A stretch of 64,000 nt of DNA from Roseovarius tolerans (lineage in GTDB: Bacteria; Pseudomonadota; Alphaproteobacteria; Rhodobacterales; Rhodobacteraceae): the NCBI RefSeq assembly GCF_900109855.1, contig NZ_FOBO01000005.1, positions 124,001 to 188,000 on the forward strand, in the 5' to 3' direction. The notes under the pieces were generated by a model. That model worked only from the letters and a program-made list of their open reading frames with translations, was not told the DNA's origin and ran no database searches. Shown here piece after piece: positions 57,718-64,000 of the stretch. A program made the position numbers and the translations under genes. Each line of letters starts with the position of its first letter. The first letter of the stretch is position 1.

Positions 57718-59240
57718 GGCGTATTGTGCTCGTGCTTGGCGATCAGCTGAGCCGTGATCTTTCGGCGCTGAAGGCAGCCGATAAATCCCGCGATATCGTT
57801 GTGATGGCCGAGGTGATGGACGAGGGCACCTATGTCCCGCATCACCCCAAGAAGATCGCGTTGATCCTGTCGGCCATGCGTCATTTCGCCGAAGACCTGC
57901 GCAATGACGGCTGGCAGGTCGCCTATACGCGGCTGGATGATCCCGACGCCAGCAAGAGCATCGTCGGTGAATTGATGCGCCGGGGGCAAGCGCATGGCAC
58001 GTCAGAGGTGATCGCCACGCAGCCCGGCGAATGGCGGCTGATCGAGGCGCTCGGGAACGCGCCGCTGACCGTGACGCAACTGCCCGATGATCGCTTCATC
58101 TGTTCACTGGACGAATTCGATCAGTGGGCCGAGGGCCGCAAGGAACTGCGGATGGAGTATTTCTACCGCGAGATGCGACGCAAGACCGGCTTGATGATGG
58201 ACGGCGACACACCGGCGGGCGGCAAATGGAACTATGACCACGACAACCGTAAGCCAGCGAAACCCGACATGCTGCGCGCCCGTCCGATGCAGTTTGCCCC
58301 CGATGAGATCACCCAAGAGGTGCTCGATCTGGTCAAGGCGCGTTTTGGCGGAAATTTTGGCGATCTTCACCCGTTCTGGTTCGGTGTGACCTCGGGGCAG
58401 GCTAAACGCGCGTTCGACCATTTCGCCAAGAGCCTGCTGCCGGGGTTCGGCGATTATCAGGATGCGATGCTACAGGATGACCGCTTCGTGCATCACTCGG
58501 TCATTTCGATGTATCTTAATATCGGCCTGCTCGATCCCGTGGATATCTGCAATCGTGTGGTTGACGAATGGCGAGCGGGGCGGGTGCCGATCAATGCTGC
58601 CGAAGGGTATATCCGGCAGGTGATCGGCTGGCGTGAATACATGCGCGGCATCTACTTCCGCGAGGGGCCGGGCTACACGGCGCGCAACACGCTGGGCCAG
58701 ACCCGCGATTTGCCTTGGTTTTATTGGGGGGGCGAGACGCGGATGAACTGCGTCGCGCAAGCCGTTGATCAGACGAAGGAAGAGGCCTATGCCCACCATA
58801 TCCAACGGTTGATGGTGACTGGCAACTTTGCGCTGCTCGCGGGCATAGACCCGGGCCAGGTGCATGAGTGGTATCTGGCCGTCTACGCCGATGCGTTCGA
58901 ATGGGTCGAGGCCCCCAACGTGATCGGGATGAGCCAGTTCGCCGATGGCGGCATCATCGCCTCCAAGCCCTATATTTCATCGGGCAATTACATCGCGAAG
59001 ATGTCCGATTACTGCGCCACCTGCGCCTATTCGGTGAAGCAGAAGACGGGCGAGGGGGCGTGCCCCTTCAATCTGCTTTACTGGGATTTCCTGATCCGTC
59101 ACCGTGATCGGTTCGGACGCAATCCGCGCATGGGTCCGGTTTATCGTACATGGGAGAAGATGGACGAGACGCGGCGGGCGGCCGTTCTTGACGGGGCCGC
59201 TAAGGTGCTGAAAGACCTCGACGCCGGGCGGGTGGTATAA
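57711..59240 (+). CDS. Iron-sulfur bacterial cryptochrome / (6-4) photolyase
   Basis: A 509-residue member of the FeS-BCP group (PhrB/CryB type), which repairs (6-4) photoproducts with light or signals through it. The N-terminal antenna domain starts IVLVLGDQLSRDLSAL. The FAD domain has GYIRQVIGWREYMRGIY and GMSQFADGGIIASKPYISSG. The [4Fe-4S] Cys candidates are in RMNCVAQ, SDYCATCAYSVK and EGACPFN. ATG 57711 (MVGRIVL) overlaps the SDR stop; 57690 is a longer alternative. CryB of Rhodobacter sphaeroides is the closest studied relative that I know. Confidence 0.93.
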   Translation: MVGRIVLVLGDQLSRDLSALKAADKSRDIVVMAEVMDEGTYVPHHPKKIALILSAMRHFAEDLRNDGWQVAYTRLDDPDASKSIVGELMRRGQAHGTSEVIATQPGEWRLIEALGNAPLTVTQLPDDRFICSLDEFDQWAEGRKELRMEYFYREMRRKTGLMMDGDTPAGGKWNYDHDNRKPAKPDMLRARPMQFAPDEITQEVLDLVKARFGGNFGDLHPFWFGVTSGQAKRAFDHFAKSLLPGFGDYQDAMLQDDRFVHHSVISMYLNIGLLDPVDICNRVVDEWRAGRVPINAAEGYIRQVIGWREYMRGIYFREGPGYTARNTLGQTRDLPWFYWGGETRMNCVAQAVDQTKEEAYAHHIQRLMVTGNFALLAGIDPGQVHEWYLAVYADAFEWVEAPNVIGMSQFADGGIIASKPYISSGNYIAKMSDYCATCAYSVKQKTGEGACPFNLLYWDFLIRHRDRFGRNPRMGPVYRTWEKMDETRRAAVLDGAAKVLKDLDAGRVV

Positions 59241-59251
59241 TCACCCTGTGA

Positions 59252-60664
59252 TCAGTCCGCCGTTTCTGTGTTGCGGGTCAGCGCGCCATCTTCCCATGTG
59301 CCGGTGGCTTCCTGTCCGCTGGAATAGCGCATCGTGCCCTCGCCCTGACGCTTGCCTGCGCGGAACATGCCTTCGTAGACATCGCCATTGGTGTAGGTGG
59401 CCACGCCCGGGCCCGAAATCTCACCGTTTTGCCACTTCCCCTCGTAGACGAAGCCATCAGGCATGGTGATCTTGCCCTGCCCGTGGCGCTGCCCATCGGC
59501 GAATTCGCCTTCATAGACGGTGCCGTCAGGATACGTGGCGGTGCCTTGCCCATGTCGTTGCCCGTTCTGCCACGCGCCCTCGTAGCGATAGCCGTCGGGG
59601 TAGGTCATGACACCCTGGCCGTGGTTCTTGGCATCGACGAATTCGCCCTCGTAGACCAGGCCGTTAGGATAGGTCGCGGTGCCGCTGCCCTCAATTACGC
59701 CGCCGACCCAGTCGCCCTCATAGGTGGAGCCGTCGGGATAGGTGATCTTGCCCTGACCGTTGGCCAGGTCATCACGAAACTCACCCACATAGACCGAGCC
59801 ATCGGGATAGGTCACGCGGCCTTCGCCGGAAATCTTGCCGGCGCGCCACTCGCCCTCGTAGTGATAGCCATCGGTGCCGGTGAAGGTGCCTTGCCCGTGG
59901 CGGCGATCATCTTGGAACTCGCCCTTATAGACATCGCCGTTCTCATAGGTCACACGGCCCGTGCCCTGGCGTCGTCCGGCCACGAGATCACCTTCGTACA
60001 CATCGCCGTTGGGCTGGATCAGCTTGCCGGTGCCGTCGATCTGGCCTGCTTTCCAAGTGCCCTCGTAGATCAGCCCGTCGGACATGGTAAGCTTGCCGTC
60101 GCCTTCGCGCGCGCCACGCGCCACCGCGCCTTCGTAGATCGCGCCGTCGGGATAGGTGATCGTCGCCTGGCCTTCCTTGACCCCGTTGACCCAATCGCCT
60201 TCGTAGCGATAGCCGCCGGGGCTTTCCATGCGGCCGCGCCCGTGATGCATCGCATTCAGAAAGCCGCCCTCGTAGCGCACGCCGTTGGCGTAGACGGCGA
60301 CGCCCTGACCGGTGATCTTGCCGTCGCTCCACTCGCCCTCATAGGTGCCTCCATCGGTGAACACGATCTTGCCGACGCCATTGGGTTTTCCGCGCGCGAA
60401 CTCGCCCTCGTAGACAGATCCGTTTGGGAAGCGCGCCACGCCGCGGCCCCTGATCTCGCCCTCGACCCACTCGCCGGTATATTCATAGCCATTGGGCAGG
60501 GTATACGTGCCGGTGCCATGCTGGAGCCCGTCCTTGAACGTGCCCTCATAGATGCCACCATCGTCATATTGCTTGGTTTCGACCTCGCCATCCTGTGCGG
60601 TGGCCACGCCTGCGACCGCAAGAGTGGCGGTCAATATAATCGTCCGTGTCAACAAGCGCGTCAT
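59252..60664 (-). CDS. Secreted MORN-repeat protein
   Basis: A 470-residue protein: a signal peptide (LTRTIILTATLAVAGVATAQ) followed by about 18 canonical 23-residue MORN repeats (pattern YEGEWxxGxxxGxGxxxYPDG) and one degenerate copy, with nothing else. MORN repeats form long beta-hairpin strips that bind lipids or proteins. ATG 60664 gives the signal peptide; an in-frame ATG at 60754 would add 30 residues in front of it. It converges on the photolyase gene with 11 nt between. The function of bacterial secreted MORN proteins is largely unknown. Confidence 0.88.
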   Translation of the reverse strand: MTRLLTRTIILTATLAVAGVATAQDGEVETKQYDDGGIYEGTFKDGLQHGTGTYTLPNGYEYTGEWVEGEIRGRGVARFPNGSVYEGEFARGKPNGVGKIVFTDGGTYEGEWSDGKITGQGVAVYANGVRYEGGFLNAMHHGRGRMESPGGYRYEGDWVNGVKEGQATITYPDGAIYEGAVARGAREGDGKLTMSDGLIYEGTWKAGQIDGTGKLIQPNGDVYEGDLVAGRRQGTGRVTYENGDVYKGEFQDDRRHGQGTFTGTDGYHYEGEWRAGKISGEGRVTYPDGSVYVGEFRDDLANGQGKITYPDGSTYEGDWVGGVIEGSGTATYPNGLVYEGEFVDAKNHGQGVMTYPDGYRYEGAWQNGQRHGQGTATYPDGTVYEGEFADGQRHGQGKITMPDGFVYEGKWQNGEISGPGVATYTNGDVYEGMFRAGKRQGEGTMRYSSGQEATGTWEDGALTRNTETAD

Positions 60665-60817
60665 GTCTGCCCCGATGCCCGATCCCGCCCGGTTGCCTGA
60701 CGGATGCGGCAAATCTAGTGGACGCAGGCAGGCGTGACAACGGGTTTCGGGCAAATCGGCTTTCCCTCGCGCGGCGATCTGCTAAATCAGGCGCAGGACA
60801 AGATGAAGGGCACGCGC

Positions 60818-62485
60818 ATGGCTGACCGGTTCCGCCTGACACTGGCACAGTTGAACGCCACGGTGGGCGATCTTGCTGGCAATTCTGCGCGCGCGCAGAC
60901 CGCCTGGGAGGCGGGGCGCGCGGCGGGTGCGGACCTCGTGGCGCTGCCCGAGATGTTCATCACCGGATACAACACGCAGGATCTGGTCATGAAGCCGGGT
61001 TTTCATCAGGCCGCGATCGCTGCCATCGAGGGGCTGGCGCGGGACTGTGCCGACGGGCCCGCTATCGCGATCGGAGGTCCTGCGCTCGAAGGGGCGGGGC
61101 TCTATAACGCCTATTATATCCTGCAGGGCGGGCAGGTGACGGCGCGGGTGTTCAAGCATCACCTGCCCAATGAGACCGTGTTCGATGAAAAGCGCATCTA
61201 TCAAAGCGGCGACGTGACGGGCCCCTATACCGTTCGTGGTCTTCGCATCGGAAGCCCGATCTGCGAGGATGCCTGGCACGATGACGTGGCCGAAACCCTT
61301 GCCGAGACGGGGGCCGAGATGCTGCTCGTCCCCAATGGCTCGCCGCATTACCGCGACAAGATCGACACTCGCCAGAACCTGATGGTGGCGCGGGTGATCG
61401 AGACCGGCCTGCCGCTGGTCTATCTCAATCTCGTGGGCGGGCAGGACGACCAGATCTTTGACGGCGGCTCTTTCGTGCTCAATCCGGGCGGTGGCCTCGT
61501 GGTGCAGTTGCCAATGTTCGAAGAGGCCGTGGCGCATGTCGATTTTGAACGGGTGGGTGCGGGCTGGCAGGCCGTGCCCGGCGTGCTGGCGCATCTGCCG
61601 GATGATCTGGAACAGGATTACAACGCGATGGTGCTGGCGTTGCGCGATTATCTGCGCAAGGCCGGGTTTTCGCGCGTTTTGCTGGGGCTGTCGGGTGGGG
61701 TGGACAGCGCTATCGTCGCGACCATCGCGGTCGATGCGCTAGGGCCGGAGAATGTGCGCTGCGTTATGCTGCCCTCGGAATATACGTCGGAAGAGTCGCT
61801 GGAGGATGCCAGGGCGGTCGCCGAAAACCTAGGCTGCCGCTACGATTTTGTTTCCATTGCAGAGGGCCGCGCGGCGATCACCGCGACGCTCGCGCCGCTT
61901 TTCGAGGGGACCGAACCGGACCTCACCGAGGAGAACATCCAGTCAAGGTTGCGCGGGCTGTTGCTGATGGCGCTGTCGAATAAGTTCGGCGAGATGCTCC
62001 TAACCACCGGCAACAAGTCCGAGGTGGCCGTGGGTTATGCCACGATCTATGGCGACATGGCCGGAGGGTACAATCCGATCAAGGATCTGTACAAGACGCG
62101 GGTGTTCGAGATCTGCCGCTGGCGCAATGCGCATCACCGGGGCTGGATGCAGGGGCCCGAGGGCGCGGTCATCCCCGCACGCGTGATCGACAAGCCGCCG
62201 AGCGCGGAACTGCGCGCGGATCAGAAGGACAGCGATTCGCTGCCTGATTACCCGGTGCTGGACGGCATCCTGCACATCCTCGTGGATCAGGACGGGTCAG
62301 TGTCCGATTGCGTCGCGGCGGGCTATGACGCGGCGGACGCGGCCAAGGTCGAACACCTGCTCTATATCAGCGAATACAAGCGGTTTCAGTCGGCGCCGGG
62401 CGCACGGCTCAGCAAGCGCGCCTTCTGGCTCGACCGACGGTATCCCATCGTGAATCGTTGGCGTGACAGCGCGAGCGAAGTGTAA
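60818..62485 (+). CDS. nadE: Glutamine-dependent NAD+ synthase
   Basis: A 555-residue two-domain enzyme. The N-terminal nitrilase-type glutaminase has Glu (LPEMFITGYN), Lys (KHHLPNETVF) and Cys (GSPICEDAWHD). The C-terminal PP-loop synthetase (LLGLSGGVDSAIVATIAVDA, TTGNKSEVAVGY) amidates nicotinate adenine dinucleotide. ATG 60818 (MADRFRLTLAQLN) follows AAGGG at 60806-60810; ATG 60803 is an alternative that would add five residues. It converges on the histidine kinase gene with 7 nt between. Confidence 0.96.
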   Translation: MADRFRLTLAQLNATVGDLAGNSARAQTAWEAGRAAGADLVALPEMFITGYNTQDLVMKPGFHQAAIAAIEGLARDCADGPAIAIGGPALEGAGLYNAYYILQGGQVTARVFKHHLPNETVFDEKRIYQSGDVTGPYTVRGLRIGSPICEDAWHDDVAETLAETGAEMLLVPNGSPHYRDKIDTRQNLMVARVIETGLPLVYLNLVGGQDDQIFDGGSFVLNPGGGLVVQLPMFEEAVAHVDFERVGAGWQAVPGVLAHLPDDLEQDYNAMVLALRDYLRKAGFSRVLLGLSGGVDSAIVATIAVDALGPENVRCVMLPSEYTSEESLEDARAVAENLGCRYDFVSIAEGRAAITATLAPLFEGTEPDLTEENIQSRLRGLLLMALSNKFGEMLLTTGNKSEVAVGYATIYGDMAGGYNPIKDLYKTRVFEICRWRNAHHRGWMQGPEGAVIPARVIDKPPSAELRADQKDSDSLPDYPVLDGILHILVDQDGSVSDCVAAGYDAADAAKVEHLLYISEYKRFQSAPGARLSKRAFWLDRRYPIVNRWRDSASEV

Positions 62486-62492
62486 GCTGCGG

Positions 62493-64000
62493 CTACTCTG
62501 CGGCGCGCGGCCATGTGGTCTGACCGGTTGGACGGCTTAGCTGAGCCGATGTTTCGAGATAGCGGCTTACATAGGCGATCAACTCGGCCTTTCGAAGTGG
62601 CTTGCTCAGAAAACTGTCCATCCCTGCCAGATGTGCCGCCTGCCGATGCTGGTCCAGAACATTGGCGGTGACTGCCACGACATGTGCGGATGGCAGATCA
62701 TGTGCCGCCTCATGCGTGCGGATCAGTCCGGTCGCCTGATGCCCGTCCATCCCCGGCATGGAGACATCCATCAACACCAGATCGGCCTGCCGCTCGCTTT
62801 GGAGTGCGACGGCTTCCGCTCCACCGCTGGCAAGGCGCAGCCTTGCCCCGGAACCGGTGAAATAGCGTTCAAGCAACAGCCGATTCGTTGCGTTGTCATC
62901 AACCGCGAGCACATCCAGCCCTTCTGCCCAACCTGGTGGTGTAATCGTGGAGGTGATCCGCGGGGCAACGCGATGGCCTGCCGTGGTGTTACCCTCAGAG
63001 ACTGTTTGTTGCCCTTCGAGAACCCGTCGCACCGTTTCCAGGAAAAGCCCCTCTTGCAAGGGTTTGCGCAGGATCGCCCCGTTCGGTGGCGGTGCGGTCG
63101 GGGTGTCCGATAGAACGATGCGGGGCACATGCGCCGTGTCCGTGGGCACTGCGGCTGCCTCATCGACAATCAGAAGATCGGGTGCCGCATTGTCGGGTTG
63201 TGAGGTGTCCCCAATCGAGGCCCCGAGATGAAAGAGTAAATCCGTCATCGCCTTTTTGCGGCCAGCGAGAAGGTCAAGCACCCAGATCATCGGCGGCTCG
63301 ACACCCGGCAAGACGAGGGGGGCGGCACAGAGCCCGTCTCTTGTTCCGCCGTCCGGCACGAGCGGCAGGATGATATCGAACCGTGTTCCGCGGCCTTCGC
63401 GGCTCTGAAGGGTAATTCGCCCGCCCATCAGGATGACGAGCTGGCGGCTGACGGCAAGGCCGAGGCCGGTGCCACCAAAGTTTCGTGCGGCGCTGTTGTC
63501 CGCTTGTTCGAACGCAGCAAATACGTTGGCTTGTTGGTCTTTCGGGATGCCCACGCCTGTATCGGTGACCGACAAAACAACCTCGCCGACAGTGCCCCGT
63601 GCCACTTCGAGCGCAACATGTCCCTCCAGAGTGAACTTGACGGCGTTTCCCGCGACGTTGACCAGTATCTGCCGCAAGCGCCCGGCATCGCCTAGCATCA
63701 CGTCCGGCAGGTCGGGGGAAACATGGCCGTAGAGCGCGATCCCCTTGCGGGCGGCGAGCGGAGCAAGAAGCTGCGTCACATCCTCGACAAGGTCGCGCAA
63801 CCGGTAGGGCTCCTGCGCGAGCGTGAGTTTGCCTGCCTCGATTTTCGAGAAATCGAGAATGTCGTTGATGATCGTCAGGAGCGCATCGCCGGAGCGGGTG
63901 ATCGTGCGCACATAGCTGGCCTGTTCCTGCGATAAATCGGTTTCTGAGAGCACGTCGGCGATGCCGATGATCCCGTTCATCGGGGTGCGAATTTCATGGC
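62493..64000 (-). CDS. Hybrid sensor histidine kinase / response regulator (5' end outside window)
   Basis: The visible 501 residues start at the HisKA phosphorylation motif HEIRTPMNGIIG (phospho-His codon at 63996-63998) at the right edge. The HATPase domain follows (GNAVKFTLEGH, DTGVGIPKDQQANVF, GGTGLGLAVSRQLV). A middle stretch of about 100 residues resembles a degenerate receiver. The C-terminal receiver has AVDDNATNRLLLERYF and the phospho-acceptor Asp in LVLMDVSMPGMDGH. The input domain lies beyond the window, so the signal is unknown. Confidence 0.92.
   Translation of the reverse strand, partial: HEIRTPMNGIIGIADVLSETDLSQEQASYVRTITRSGDALLTIINDILDFSKIEAGKLTLAQEPYRLRDLVEDVTQLLAPLAARKGIALYGHVSPDLPDVMLGDAGRLRQILVNVAGNAVKFTLEGHVALEVARGTVGEVVLSVTDTGVGIPKDQQANVFAAFEQADNSAARNFGGTGLGLAVSRQLVILMGGRITLQSREGRGTRFDIILPLVPDGGTRDGLCAAPLVLPGVEPPMIWVLDLLAGRKKAMTDLLFHLGASIGDTSQPDNAAPDLLIVDEAAAVPTDTAHVPRIVLSDTPTAPPPNGAILRKPLQEGLFLETVRRVLEGQQTVSEGNTTAGHRVAPRITSTITPPGWAEGLDVLAVDDNATNRLLLERYFTGSGARLRLASGGAEAVALQSERQADLVLMDVSMPGMDGHQATGLIRTHEAAHDLPSAHVVAVTANVLDQHRQAAHLAGMDSFLSKPLRKAELIAYVSRYLETSAQLSRPTGQTTWPRAAE

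Noticed and set aside
59252-60664. CRISPR-like or mobile repeat from the 69-bp periodicity
   Set aside because: The period is that of 23-residue MORN repeats in one open frame.

Overview
The window is high-GC chromosomal DNA from an alphaproteobacterium, most likely a marine Rhodobacteraceae (Roseobacter-group) member. Pointers are a TrcR (DUF1013) regulator, COQ9, a taurine uptake and transamination locus, an FDH3-type formate dehydrogenase cluster with DUF3305/DUF3306 partners, an FeS-type photolyase, and a PutA without the N-terminal DNA-binding domain next to an Lrp-type PutR. No phage, transposase, CRISPR array or rRNA was seen. One tRNA (Leu, anticodon TAA, 32595-32680) is present.

Layout. 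1-5.1 kb: end of an unidentified gene, rpsU, COQ9, quinone oxidoreductase, secreted RNase T2, TrcR, and an FAD amine oxidoreductase. 5.1-11.7 kb: ornithine decarboxylase behind a structured leader (probable speF RNA), then taurine:pyruvate aminotransferase (minus) divergent from tauABC (plus). 11.7-13.1 kb: an AT-richer islet with a GNAT acetyltransferase and a BLUF blue-light sensor. 13.1-22.1 kb: a VTT-like membrane protein, an orphan corrinoid-activation ferredoxin (RACo-like), a Kef-type antiporter, a large Pro/Glu-rich membrane protein with possible PilM/GspL-like and GspC/PilP-like ends, and a TPR protein. 22.3-32.5 kb: metY, small enzymes, a rhomboid protease, LysE exporter, putA/putR, and a small TPR protein.

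32.7-48.1 kb is the most coherent module: a formate dehydrogenase island. The minus arm (DUF6494, Mrp, a lipoate/biotin-ligase-like DUF4444 protein, DUF6505) looks like cofactor or Fe-S assembly. A cytochrome c whose N-terminus resembles a shortened tungstate/molybdate-binding protein converges on a 651-residue multi-[4Fe-4S] protein. The main plus operon runs DUF3305, DUF3306, TorD, a 63-residue Tat peptide, catalytic subunit FdhA, Fdh3B, cytochrome b subunit, a WD40-cytochrome c fusion, a 45-residue hydrophobic peptide, and an NtrC-type response regulator that lacks a recognisable GAFTGA loop. Together these suggest periplasmic formate oxidation with b/c-type haem electron transfer and a dedicated regulator.

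48.2-52.5 kb is metal uptake: a ferric-binding protein behind a perfect TGA-N9-TCA iron box, then zur-znuC-znuB divergent from znuA across candidate Zur sites. 52.6-64 kb: acyl-CoA synthetase, NAD(P)H oxidoreductase, leuA with an undersized leucine-rich leader peptide and attenuator-like stems, an SDR overlapping a photolyase, a secreted protein with about 18 MORN repeats, NAD synthase, and a hybrid histidine kinase cut by the window edge.

The strongest leads are the FDH-island oddities, the leuA leader, the ornithine decarboxylase leader, and a double-hairpin element present at two unrelated loci. All family calls come from reading the sequence; no database search was run.
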